Shown here: in pieces, positions 38,501-50,032 of the stretch | Numbering within the stretch: the first letter of the stretch is position 1 | Layout of the letters: every line of letters begins with the position of its first letter | Assembly (NCBI RefSeq): GCF_001522545.3 | Contig: NC_031773.1 | Location: 18,548,302 to 18,612,301 of the forward strand | Source of the DNA: Parus major | Lineage: Eukaryota > Chordata > Aves > Passeriformes > Paridae | Length of the DNA stretch: 64,000 nt | Direction: 5' to 3' | Translations under genes and position numbers: made by a program | The notes under the pieces: model-generated | What the model was told of the DNA's origin: nothing | Database searches by the model: none | The model's input: the letters and a program-made list of their open reading frames with translations, nothing else

Positions 38501-40040
38501 CAGACCCTACCACTAGGTTGTTTTATGCTCTAGTTTGCCTTGAATGTCTTTCCACAGTATCATCCTTAAAAGCTTAAAATTCAAGGCGACAATATGACTG
38601 CCATTAACTTTTCAAGTTGCACAAAGAAAACAGTGGCTTTTAAAAGTAAACTCTGCACACATTGGAAGGCAAATTGTCTAAGTTTTCTAACTCCAGAATA
38701 GCCATCTCTTATTTAAAAATTCACCTGTTCTTATTTAAAAATTCATCTGTTATAAAGGCCATTTTTAGTTCTGTTTTTCTGTAACACAAAGTTTAGCTAC
38801 AGCAAATAATTCCTATTGGAACTTCTTTTGAAGTTTGAAAGATTTATATTCTTGGCATTCTGGATCAACATTATTAAATAGTCCTTGTTTCATAACAAGG
38901 GTCTAATCTTGGCACCCTGTTAATCCTAAATCTCACTTTGTCCAAACAATAGAGCTGTTGTTTCTACACCACAACACAGCTTGCTCCTTGATTTGAATAA
39001 CCATTAATGTTAAAATTGATATTAGCCTTTTGCAAAAAAATGCATGATCTTTTATTAAAATATACCATTTTGATGAGTGACTTTAAAGTTGAAGTGGATG
39101 ACAGAAAACAAACACATATTCCAGCAAGGGATAGATGCTGCTGTCCCAAGTAACATTTTCCAGTTACAGCCATTCTGACCATCTAGAATAAAATGAACCT
39201 TGAAGCCAGAAAAATTTTAAAACTTAAAATGTGTTCATCAAGCACAAAGAATTCGAGACAACTGAAACAGCTACTGGGAATCACTTAATCTGGAAATTAA
39301 TTAGAGAAGAATGGCATTTCTTTCTTACAATTACAAAAGTTAATGTTGTTAATTATAGGAACTGGCAATAAACATTCAAGTAACACTCACAGTTCATTAA
39401 ATCTTTGGTGATATAAGTATATTTAGCATTTATGTGGTCATTGCCAAGTTTTATCTTATTTTAGTGAGGCCAAGAGTGCAGAGTGATGGTTTACATTTTT
39501 AATTATTCATTACATTCAGCTGATATCCTCAGATTCTGACCCGACCACCATACAAACATCCACTGGCATGTTTCAAACTTGCTCTTATTCCTATTTTGAT
39601 ATTCTTAGCAACTTAAAACCAGAACAAATTCACTGAAGTGCACATTTACACTATGCTTGAATTCGTTTTAACAGAGTACCTCATTCTGGCCAACTGCTGT
39701 GTCACATAAAGCAACAAGGGTCAAAATCAGAAATAATTTTAGTCATCAGTGGAGCAAAAATAGAGCAGTGTCATATTCTTGTAAATTTTCAGAGCCTATT
39801 AACTCAAAGATCTTTTTTATAAATGCAGTGCAATTTTATGTTCCTTTCCCACACTCTCCACAATGCCTGTTTTATTGCATCTATAATGGATCTTTTGAAC
39901 AATAATTTTAAAAACTCACAAAATGTTTCTGTCTCTACATTTCAATGTACACTTCATTTCACTTGCATTTAGTTGCACCTTATGGAGACATACAGCAATG
40001 CAAATACTTGGAGTTGACACAGTGACCTGTTTTGCTCTTA
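35581..40040. other. Intergenic, AT-rich, no gene recognised
   Basis: Strongly AT-rich DNA with no exon-like frame. It contains a 22-bp tandem duplication at 38708-38751 and many A/T runs, for example 35880-35930. No transposon was recognised. Confidence 0.5.
38708..38751. repeat. 22-bp tandem duplication
   Basis: Two adjacent copies of a unit starting CTTATTTAAAAATTCA and ending CTGTT occur at 38708-38729 and 38730-38751. They differ at one position. This looks like a recent slippage or short tandem duplication. Confidence 0.85.
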
Positions 40041-41871
40041 TCAGCAGCTAAACTTTATTTCTCAAGTACCATTTACCATACAAACCATACTTTTTGCCCA
40101 TGGTTAAAGTTGTACAACATAATCTTGACTTCCAGAAAATAACAGGAGTTCCATTATTACATAACTAAAAAAAAAAAAAAAAAAAGGGATGTTTACAAGC
40201 AAAAATAAATATATATTTTTGTAAAATAATAAACATCAGCCCTCAAAAATAAACCACTGTTTTCCCTATAAAGAGGGATTCCTAAGACATTTCTAGGGTT
40301 CACCTGTGCAGATGCAAATGACTGAAGACTGTTCACACTACACTGTTAACCTGGAATGTGATTATCATAGCTAAATACCCGCCTAATACACAAAACAACC
40401 TTTCCCCGAGGTTGCTCCTCTCCTACCAGTCAGCTTCTTTACTCATTTGACCATTCTCCACAGCTTTGCAAGTCACATTCCTAAGAGATGTCATGCTTTG
40501 GAGTTCCTTTGTGGTTCTTTGATTCTTTTCTTATTCCTCTCCTGTTTGCCAGTTAAGGTGGGCATGTCTTTGTGCTTCGAGGTAGAAAAATACATAAAAG
40601 TACAGTTCACAGGTTTTAAGGAAGTGGATGGAAAGAAGCCAAAGTCAAGATCTGAAAGTTCAGGACTCTCTGAAGTGCATGGCTTGCTTTTCCTCAGACT
40701 CCAAATGCAAACCCAGATCTGTTGCGAAAAAAACAAAATCCTGTCAATTTATATTGCAGTCTGACCTGAATACACCCAGGGCTACACAGCAAGTCTTGGG
40801 GATTCTCCATTTACTCTCCGATTGTATACAGATCTGGTTTCAAAATTGTAGGTGGGGGCATACTTCAGAGATAAATCCTTTGAGAGAGGAAAAATGTCAG
40901 AGTCTAAGGGGTGGTTTTAGAAATCCTTCTATAAAATAGTCAGCCTGGTTCCATTCATCCTGATGTTAACAGTAAAAGTCCAATGGCAATGAACCCTTCC
41001 CTCCTCTTGCCACCCCTCATTAGATCTGATCGTACAGCTCTTGCCATCTTCTTGTAGGAGAGCGACCCAGGTTTTAGATCTTTTCAGCCCTACAAAGATA
41101 TATATATAACCAGCGACACACTGGCTAAGAGGACAGGCATATTCTGAAGGAGGGAGTAACACTTAGAGCTGCAGCTCCACCTTTAGATAGATATCGGCAA
41201 TAAAAACATCGGGAACACGAACAGCGGGAAACCACCCGTAGCAGCTGAGCAGCTTGAATACACTCACACCAGAGTTAGGAAAGGATTCCCTTTGCGGCTG
41301 TGGGATGCATGATGCTGGACAGTCCTTCAAGCAGCTTCCACAGTGTCAGCTGCTGGCATGGCTGTCTGGGTACCCCTGGACCAGGGCTGCCCCTCATGCA
41401 CTCCAGCAGTTTTCCACTAACATCATTTTCCAGTCTCAGAAGAATACTCACATGGTGTAATATCAAGAGACACCCCTCTTGCTCTCCTAGGCCCTCTCCT
41501 CTTTCCTGGTCCACATTTCGGTGCCTTGGTATTTACATCACACAGAAAACCAGTCAGCCTTGCCTCAGATGTCCCTGCTGCCGCAGAGAGTGAAGTCTGT
41601 CCATGCTGCCACCGCTCCCTGCAGAAGTGGTCCAGAGGCTCCAGCGGGGACCTGCTGCCCTGCAGGATACATGGCCAGGCCAGGAGGCACCTTCCCTTCT
41701 GAGGGACTTAAGATGCTCATAGCACACCTAACACAGGCTCCAGAGAAATGGAGCCTGGAGGAGGATGCTCAAGTGGAAATGGTGAATATGAAGGATTTTC
41801 CCAGTGGGATGCACTCAGTTATGTGGGAAAGAAAGGAGCTGCAGGGGACAAGGGGCAGGAGTCGGGGGATC
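40041..41871 (-). other. Possible 3' UTR / downstream region of the tetraspanin gene
   Basis: Lies downstream of the tetraspanin stop codon, read on the - strand. The nearest canonical - strand AATAAA I noticed is at 40054-40059 (TTTATT on the + strand), about 1.8 kb past the stop. If that is used the 3' UTR is long and unspliced. A run of 19 A on the + strand is at 40167-40185. No other gene was recognised here. Confidence 0.3.
40167..40185. repeat. Poly(A) run of 19
   Basis: Homopolymer of 19 A on the + strand. There is no recognisable SINE or retrogene body to its left, so it is treated as simple sequence. Confidence 0.8.
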
Positions 41872-42588
41872 TCAGCGAGTGGTGGTGATGCCCAGCAGGT
41901 GGGCAGGGACGCGTGCAGCAAGCAGGCAGGCCAGCACAATACCGATGAGCTGCAGCAGTGCCAGCCCCAGGGCAGCGGTGGCAACATAATACATATTGCT
42001 GCCGACGAAGGCGGTCACCCTGCCGAAGCAGCCGTCGCGGTGCAGCCTGCGCGCGTCGGGCGGGCTGCGCTGGCAGCCGCGGCGGGCCCGGCAGCAGCTG
42101 AGGGGCACCGAGCCGTTCTGCTCCAGCCCCCAGGGCGAGGCCAGCCAGTCGCGGTAGCTCTCCACACCGCAGCAGGACAGGGCCCGCTGCAGCGCGTCCA
42201 GGGCGTCCGCCACCCCGTCGTCCTCCCCGTACGCCAGCAGCGCCTGGCGCAGCCCCTCCTGGAAGCCCTGCTCCAGGGTCTGGCGGTACAGGAGCGCCGA
42301 GAGCCCGGCCGCCAGCCCGGCCGCCAGCACGGCGGCCAGGAAGGCGCTGTAGGCGCGCAGGAGTCCCCGGTGCTCCGTAGCGGCGCCGAAGCATCCCAGG
42401 AAGCCCCAGATGATGACAGCGACGCCGGTGGCCAAGAGGATGGCGGGGGCGCTGGGGTAGTCGCTGGCCGACAGCGCCAGGTAACTGCCCAGAGACACCT
42501 TGGCCCAGAGGCCGATGATGAGCATGGTCAGCCCCGCTGCCCAGAAGACGAAGCTGAAGGCCATGAGGGACAGCTTCAGCAGGGTCAT
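41872..42588 (-). CDS. Tetraspanin of the TSPAN6/TSPAN7 type, intron-free coding region
   Basis: A complete 238-residue tetraspanin, a four-pass membrane organiser that assembles partner proteins in membrane microdomains. TM1 is about 9-31, the small loop 32-47, TM2 48-70, TM3 76-101, the large extracellular loop 102-198 and TM4 199-225. The large loop has the diagnostic Cys-Cys-Gly at 139-141, Cys-Cys at 165-166 and single Cys at 172 and 187, six in all. It has one sequon, Asn-Gly-Ser at 158. The blocks SFVFWAAGLTMLIIGLWAKV, LLATGVAVIIWGFLGCFGA and LLQLIGIVLACLL place it near TSPAN6 and TSPAN7. It lacks the Tyr-Glu-Met-Val C-terminus of TSPAN7. The ATG at 42586-42588 has A at -3 and the stop is TCA (+ strand) at 41872. 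Vertebrate TSPAN6 and TSPAN7 are multi-exon genes, whereas this whole frame is uninterrupted. The coding region is very GC-rich and within a CpG island. Orthology to a named gene is not settled. Confidence 0.93.
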   Translation of the reverse strand: MTLLKLSLMAFSFVFWAAGLTMLIIGLWAKVSLGSYLALSASDYPSAPAILLATGVAVIIWGFLGCFGAATEHRGLLRAYSAFLAAVLAAGLAAGLSALLYRQTLEQGFQEGLRQALLAYGEDDGVADALDALQRALSCCGVESYRDWLASPWGLEQNGSVPLSCCRARRGCQRSPPDARRLHRDGCFGRVTAFVGSNMYYVATAALGLALLQLIGIVLACLLAARVPAHLLGITTTR

Positions 42589-42950
42589 GGTGCCTCGAGT
42601 CCTGCCGTCGTCGGGGGGGCGGTGGCGGTCACGGTGAGGGCCTCCCGCGGCCGTCGGTGCCGCCGGGCGGTGTGGGAGGTGCGGGCGGGCCCCGCCGCTT
42701 CCCCGAGCAGCCGTCGGAGCGGGCCCGGGCCGAGTGCCGCCGCTCCTCCGCCCCGTCCCCTTTTGAGGGCGCGGCCCGGGGCGGGCCGGCGGCGCTTGGC
42801 CGCGCTGCGGGGCTCGGGGGGAACGAGCCGCCCACAGCAGCAGCTGCCGGGCCGCGGAGCCCGGGCTCCACTCTCGTCTACCCCGCGAAGTGAACGGGTG
42901 GGGCTGGCAGCTGCCTCTGCCCGCAGCACTGCGGACCCCGAGCCGAAAAC
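42589..42950 (-). promoter_or_regulatory. CpG-island promoter and 5' UTR of the tetraspanin gene
   Basis: Very GC- and CpG-rich DNA immediately upstream of the tetraspanin ATG. It contains GC boxes such as GGGGCGGGCC at 42778-42787 and CCGCCCCGTCC near 42749. There is no convincing TATA box, as is usual for CpG-island promoters. The island continues leftward over the whole coding region. The transcription start is not determinable from sequence alone, and divergent transcription to the right is possible. Confidence 0.65.
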
Positions 42951-43007
42951 ATTCTGTGAGAAGAAAGCTCCATATTAACCTTTAATGGCATACGCTGCAG
43001 CCCAGGT

Positions 43008-43090
43008 GCGAGGGACTAAACTTTTATAAACTTGTACCTTGGGCGAGGAACTAAACTTTCATAAGCACTAGGACGAGTACTTAAACTACA
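43008..43090. repeat. 35-bp imperfect tandem repeat beside the CpG island
   Basis: A unit starting GCGAGGGACTAAACTTT (43008) recurs as GCGAGGAACTAAACTTT (43043), and a degenerate third copy begins near 43074. The period is 35 bp. It sits about 60 bases outside the right edge of the tetraspanin CpG island. Confidence 0.75.
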
Positions 43091-46000
43091 CACGGAGAAC
43101 CCACAGGAAGGATAATGAGAGGTTTTAGTTTTATTCATTTTACTGCATCAAGTTGTGCTATTACGACCATTTGTAGAAATAAGCATAAATCTGTACCTGA
43201 ATATTAACTAACTACACATTCAGTCAGTCACTCAGTTTAGTTTTCCCAGCTGGAAATTATTTTCAGTGTGTCCTGACCCTGTTAAATAGTCATTTGATTT
43301 GGCCCATGATAAGACTAAGCCGCTGAGAAGACATTAAACCACAACGAGGAACTGTTATACAATACAACTAGTGGTCCAGGAAGCTCTAAGAAGCTATTAA
43401 CCACATATTCCATCATCAATGTAGTCTCATTGCAAAAGAGCAAAAGATAAGCTACTCCTACAATTCAAGTTTAAAAAAAAAAAAAAGTAGAAAACTGTAA
43501 ATGAGACAGTCTCAGTCAGAGGTAGAATTAGCATCTCCAGGGTTTTGTTTGTATGTGCAACAGTCACACCAGAAAAGCAGGTTGGAGTACCCTGTGGTTC
43601 ACATCTTTATCCAACCCTTTTGGGACTGAATTCTGAGTTTTAACTGTGTTTCAGTGGTAACATTTTCTTGATTTCTTTCTGTTACAGTTTTAAGGAGGGA
43701 AAGGAGGTGCTTTATGTGTCACATTTTAATGCACAGGTTTAATTGCAACCAGAAACTCATACCTGTCAAACCATTAATATAGCATAATCATAACTGAAAC
43801 ATCACTTGTTCTTTATTAGAGGCCTTGACAATTCCATTAGCAGGAGGATGCTAATTCATTCCTGCATTTTGCAGATTCTCTTTTTTTGCCAGTTTACAAG
43901 TTTAAGCTCTTTATCATTTTCTTGAGAGATCAGATCTGAGCTAGTTTGATCTGAATCTCAGATCTTCTCTGAGGATTCTCAGATCTTTATGTCAAGATGT
44001 TTTAGGAATGATAATGTCCATGTTCTAGAAGTACTCTTCAGTACATTGAATTATATTACTCATTTTAGAACTGAAACATATGACTAATATCCACAGGGAA
44101 GAATTAAAGCTCACAGCAAAGACAAACTAGAGGTCTGCAGGTGTGGAATTTCATAATCAAAAGCTAAAAGATGATGATTTCCATGGTTTCACACCTAAAT
44201 GTACAGTCGGTGTTGAGACTTCTGATAGTCACATTCCTGAAGCTATGCTTCTTTCAAAGCAGTGAGTCTCTGCTGGCCAGGCATCTGTCAGCCATGCAGG
44301 GAAGAGTCCTTGCTGTCCTAAGAAAGGGTTGATCATTGCTGTGTTGCACTCTTCCAACCACTTGCTTTCTCTCTTAGGATTTTGCACTGATTCATAGCAG
44401 CGTTTTTCCCTTTTGATTCCTTAAACTTCTAGCTAGCTACATCTCAAAACTACCAGCAGCTGTTTTGCCTTCCTTGTGTTTCATGTCTCTGTGTACTTGC
44501 TCACAATGGAACAATCTTTTTCTGAAGTTTCTCAGAGCTATCAGAAACAGGTCACAAACAGCTGAAACCCCCAGAAGGGCTACACTGACTGCAGTAGACA
44601 GTGCTAATGAGGAACTACAGACCCTTTTCACAGGTCATAGCTGTGAATGCTCTTTCTGACCACTGTCTCAGGTTCAACAGGCTTCAACACCAATAAGGGA
44701 CACCAGTCCCTTACGATTTTCTGTTACCCTTGCCCTTCCCTGCAGTGAAAGCAGACAGGCAAAATAGCTTTAGAACAGGCTCATGCAGGTACTTTGGGAA
44801 GTATGATGCCTGGTAGGAGCAGTCAAAATATAGGGCATATGGGAAGATCTGTTGTCATCCAGGTTGCTCTAACATGTACCAGAAATAAAGAATGGTGCAA
44901 AAGGTACAGAAATTCAGATCTCCAAAAATACGTTTTATGATCTGTCAGGGCAGCTGTGAAGCATTTGACACAAAATAACTATGGTCTTCACAAAATAACT
45001 ATTGGTTTCATTGGCAGTTATGTTTTGAACTTCCTCCAAAAATCGTGTCAAACATTCAGTGTTGAAAGGTGCCAGATGCTAATAACATTTGTGCTTTTTT
45101 AAACCAGGGTGAAATGAGTATAAAGAACCAAATTCTGTCCATTCTCATAATCCGTGCTCCTGGAACCATTTGGGTAAGTAGAGGAGGTAGGATTGGACTC
45201 CTTGAGCATATATGAAGTCATAATTGATGAAACAGCTTTGGTGTCTGAAAAATAAACTTACTGGAATAGCTTGATTTTTCAGACATGGGCCAAATCATAA
45301 ATTATGTTTACATCTTAGTAAGAAAACTGTTAAAGAATCTCATTGAATCATGCAAGTGAATAAATTACATGTGATATGTAGACTGACAATCTGATGAAAG
45401 AGAAATTCTGTTCCATTCCATATTGTTTTGGAAAGCAAAGTGTTGTGGAAATACCCTAAGAAGGGAGGATTCAGATGTGCCTAACCCACTAAGCCAGAGC
45501 ATCAATACCAATTATTAAAGAGTGGTTACAAACATAGACAGGAATATACACTGAGATTGACCCTAGAAAATGCAAACTAATATATCCTAGAGAAAACTGG
45601 TGCTTAGTGACAGCAAGAAGCTGGCTGCCAAACTGTGCATCTGAAGGACATGTGGGTGATGGGAGACACTTAGGCAGCACTTTGCAAAACTATTTGGCAA
45701 GGAAAAGCTGTCTGCTTCAAGCATGAATTTTCCTCTTTCCTTACTGCTTTAGTTTGGTAATACCTTAAATGTTATATCTCTTTCCTGAAAGATGCACAGT
45801 GATTTAAATTTAAGGCAATCATCTCAACTTTCTGTGATTTTTTTTTTTTTTGCTGTTTATACTTGAAATTCTGAAGTGAATATTTCCCATCACTCTGTAA
45901 CAGAGGGAAGAACAGTGCAGGGATTCTTCATGACTTTTCAAGGGAACTGAGCCTATTTGTGATTCTTAGTTCATGACTTTTTTGACTATTCAAGGTATCT

Positions 46001-46461
46001 CTGGCTAGAAGAATGAGTGACAGCATGGGCACAGAGAGAAAGATCAGGTAGTTAGGAGCTCTACCACAAAAATATGGGTAGCAAGAGTAGCATAAAAATG
46101 TATTGATTTAATGTTCTCAAATGTATTTTCATTAGAGACCTGGATGAGATTTTCATGTTATGATTTGCAGAGGGGTACTTTAGCTGCCAAAGTACCTGCA
46201 TTTATTTACCTTGGGGAAAACTAGAAGTCCTGTGATGCCACCATAGTGTTCTGCTGGTGTTGCATTAGTGTACCTCTGATATTGTAACTATTTATTATCG
46301 ATATATATTATTTGTTGGAGTCTGAGATACAGTGGTATGCCCTTGTTTTTAATACTTAGTTTTAGAATTCAAAGAAACACTGAATTTCATATAATATGAA
46401 ATTCATGGGCATGTTTTCATGGTGATACATGAGAACAAATGCTAAAGTTAAATAAGAAAAA
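43091..46461. other. Intergenic, no gene recognised
   Basis: AT-rich DNA with no exon-like frame. It includes a run of 14 A near 43473, a cluster of CAGATCT-type words at 43928-43988 and a 20-bp tandem duplication at 44969-45008 (CACAAAATAACTAT twice). No transposon was recognised. Confidence 0.5.
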
Positions 46462-47089
46462 TGTAAATGTGTAGATTAGAAAGTTTCTTGAATCACTGGG
46501 TGAATGGGTGGAGGTTTAGAGTTTAAGGTAGTTTAGAGAGCAGGGGACAAGATGGAGGATTTAGGGTGTTGTCTCTTGTCCTTCTTCTTTCTTCTTCATG
46601 TTCTTCTCCTAGAGGTTTTTGGGTAATAATAAGTGATTGGATAGAAAATGCCGCAGTGCATCACAGAGGTGATGGGTCATTGGGTCTTTAAGAAAAATAA
46701 TATACGTGTCTATTGTTAATTGGGTAAAAATAGGTATAAAGATAAAAGAACTGCGTAGTTCGAGGCCATTTTGTGCGTCAGACACGAAGTGAGCCACAAG
46801 GCCTTGTTTGTACCATCAGAAGAAAGAAATGTGCCAAATTGCAAAGATTGATCTTGTAACCAGCCTGGAGAGACCGGTTAAGTTTTGTAAAGATCCTTCA
46901 ATAAACACGAGAAACAAGATTCTAACGAGCTCGGGAGTTTTCTTCAAATCATAAGGACTGAGATAAGTGGGACTCCCTATGAGGGAGGATCCCAGGAGAA
47001 TTCAGCCCAAAGGAGGCTGAGAGACTAGAGAAAAGTTATATCCACAAGGAACTGAGCCCAAAGGAGGCAAGAAGAAATAGAACGTTACA
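46462..47089 (+). mobile_element. Solo LTR of an endogenous retrovirus (ERVL-like)
   Basis: About 628 bases starting TGTAA and ending TTACA, the inverted ends expected of a long terminal repeat. Inside, in the right order, are a pyrimidine-rich TCTTGTCCTTCTTCTTTC stretch, a TATAAA at 46735-46740 and an AATAAA at 46900-46905 followed by a GAAACAAGATTCTAACGAG segment. The layout resembles class III LTRs abundant in songbirds, a judgement from memory. No internal gag, pol or env sequence is adjacent, so this is a solo LTR left by recombination. I do not see a clear target-site duplication, so the exact ends are provisional. Confidence 0.75.
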
Positions 47090-49837
47090 TTATTGGTATA
47101 AGGCAATATGCTTAAGAGCTCCTCCCATGGGCAAGATGCCTACTGGGTGGCATCCCTGTAAATACAAAACAAAAATGTCTCCTGTAGTAAAGTCTGATAT
47201 TGCAATGCTTCATCATGTTGAGTCATTTCTTATGCCATAAATTCAAGTCCATTGAATTCAATAGAACCGTTAATAGGAAAAGCAATTTTTCAGTGTAAGA
47301 TATCTAATTCCAATTGAAATTATTTTTATGTAAAACTGAAAGTTATCTTTATTTTAAATTTCATCAGATGAAACAGAAATCACAGTTTTATAGACTCCCA
47401 GGGCTGTGCATCATGGATGTGGTGCAAGTTCAGACTGAATGGGAAAAGATGAACTTGGAGAAAGAGAATTTCCCCTTAACCTTTCCATTCATTCTGGGAA
47501 GGAGATGTGTCAACAATTCATAACAGAAATCACTTCCAGTTGCAGGTCCCTTCAGGGAAAATGAATAGATTATGAAACACCACATATTATTTGCCCCATC
47601 ACAAACCCTTGGTCCAAGAGGAAATATTGGATAAACTGCTGGTGCTCTATCAGCAGACCAAGGGATGCAGCCTGGGAAGAGAAGAGAGGCATCCAGGTGG
47701 AGTTCCTACCAGCTTGCATAGCTGAGCAGATGTCTCCATCTGCAGCAACAATGATCACAAGGAAGAACTCAACCTACTGATCCTTGGAATGTACTAATGT
47801 ACTTCACCAACAGTACAAGCACAAGTGCTATTTTTTTTCACATCAAGTTTATTTTAGGAACTCAGGTGTATAATCTCTGCTATATATCAGTTACTTTGCT
47901 ATTAATAGCACTGATCAGAGATGCTTTGAATTAATGATTTACTTCTAATGTGTTTTTTAACCTTAAAATAAACACAAAATTTAATTTTAGCTGTACCTTC
48001 ACCGTAACTAGAGGAAAATATGATCCATGCCTTGAGCAAGTCTCTCAAGGAAAATTTCAACACACTTTCCAGTTACCCCACAGAAAATTTTTATATGCTG
48101 GACATCAGATATATTACAACGTTAGTATATCCAAAAAGCATGCAGGCTAGGTTGATGGTAACATGTCAAAATACCATGTCAAAGGAATAATATTTTTAAA
48201 AAAGTAGATCTTTAAACTTTTCTGGGAAAAACAGGAGAACAAGAAAAGACTAAACATTGCCAAATTTTATACTTGATTTTAAAATATTTGTACATATTTC
48301 TACTAATTCTGTTTTCACTGTATTAGGAGCTGAGGGTATTAAGAATTTCACATATGGGATCTGTGTCATGTGCATATTGACAGCAGTTCAGTGTACTTGG
48401 CAAGTCATCATTCATATAACACTTAGCTACACTTTGCAATACAGATTTCCATATACAAGATTTCCAAGACCTGCAGTAACAAAAATCTCTTCCACTTTTC
48501 ACTTGGTTGGTATAATTTTGTATCACCTTTGCTAGGTTTGAAAGTTAATGACCTTATTTCTTTATAGCCCCTTTTCTTTTTTTTTTTTCCTGTCTTATCT
48601 TAAACAAACACCATGATACTAATTGTGGAGTAACCAATCCAAAACAGTAAATTAGGGAGTCATGTTGCATAGCACAACCACTTCTCTGTTTAATTTTATC
48701 ACAACAGTGGAGGCTTCCAGTTCACAAATGCTGATGGAAAAGAGACTGTTCCTCTCTGGATGCATAGAACAGACCCCAATACACCATGTAATTTTATTAT
48801 GTAATCAATGGACAGTAGACTTCTCAAATGTATTGCAACTGTAGATTTATGGAATGAACACTTGTTGTTACTGCTTATATAAAGATAATGTACACAGCTT
48901 GATGTATAGTGGTGATCTGTATGTTGCCTATAATGTGTTTTTATCAAAAAATACCTATTAGTAGTCCCTTGCTTCCTACTGGTGCCTGGCATAAGGTTAG
49001 GTGGAGAAAAGGACTATTTGGTTACAAGCAAGGCTCATGCTTTCTGTGTCCTTGAGTGAGGAATTGGGAAATCTCATGGATACTTGTGTGGCTGAAGCAC
49101 TTAACAGAAAACAGAGGTCCAATGCAAAGGTAGGTATTCCATATGTACCATATGATTCCTGCCTGCACATGTATCTTCTTTGTCTCTGCTGTGCTTCTGT
49201 GTTTTGGCAGACCTTGCCATCACAGGAGAGGACAAGGTGACCGCACACACTTGTGTGGGCTTGTGAAAGAGCACCACTATTATCCTGGGGTCAACTCAAA
49301 CCCGTGTCCTTGCTGAGGTGAATGCTTACAGCTTTTCTGTAACGCAACAGTACAACAGCAGAGTCTTTCCAAGCCTTGGGGCCTGGATCCATGTTCTTTT
49401 ACAGCTTCCTTGAATTGCTCACATGAAGTGTGCTGTCCTGAAGCAAGCATTGCTCTTGCCTGCTGCAAAGGTCAGGAAAGGCTTATTCAAAGAAACAGCC
49501 TGAGTGCAAACAACACACCTCAATGGTATCATTGCTTTAATCAGGACAGTAATTTGTCAGCCTGCCTGTCCTCTCTGATACACAGATAGAGAGAATCTTG
49601 TTTAGCTCTCTTATGATGATAAAATCTTAAGTATTCTTACTACAATTTTGTATTCAAAATGCCTGTTATGTTATTCATTCTATAGCTTGCCTTTAGATAA
49701 TAAAGTATTAATCAGCATGGTAGAAACATGAGAATTACAAGAAGTTTTCTTTGAGTGTCTGATAGGAAGGATAGCTGAAAACTTTCTTCTTTTAGTTTTG
49801 TGAGACATTTTTCATATACTTTTAAGGTTACTGGTCT
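47090..49837. other. Intergenic, no gene recognised
   Basis: AT-rich sequence with short frames that resemble no family. The region 49000-49260 is open on both strands but gives no recognisable protein. No clear repeat was seen. Confidence 0.5.
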
Positions 49838-50032
49838 TCATGGGATCATGAGAGAAAAGTCCTGCTTAAATAACTTAATTTCCCTTTATGGCAAGGTCAC
49901 CCATCTAGTTGACCAAGGGAAGAGAGTAGATGTGGGATTATTTTTATTTTGGCAAAGCTTTCAATACAGTCTCTCACAGTATCCTTCTGGACAAAATGCC
50001 CAGCACACACAGCTGTATGTGTCCATAATACA
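49838..50032 (+). mobile_element. CR1 LINE fragment from the reverse-transcriptase region
   Basis: The + strand matches the CR1 ORF2 segment with 'aagtcctgcttaaataac', 'cacccatctagttgacc', 'aaagctttcaatacagtct' and 'tatccttctggacaaaatg'. The reading Lys-Val-Thr-His-Leu-Val-Asp-Gln-Gly-Lys is intact, but the frame is broken after the equivalent of the Ser-Lys-Ala-Phe-Asp motif. It is a dead internal fragment without the 3' end. Confidence 0.85.

Noticed and set aside
41819..42394. 191-codon frame on the - strand overlapping the tetraspanin
   Set aside because: It is a shifted frame of the same GC-rich coding sequence, with Ala/Gly/Arg-rich composition and no domain.
41521..42978. 485-codon open frame on the + strand
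   Set aside because: It runs antisense through the tetraspanin gene and its promoter. High GC removes stop codons. The peptide is low-complexity Gly/Ala/Arg/Gln with no family resemblance, while the - strand encodes a real tetraspanin.
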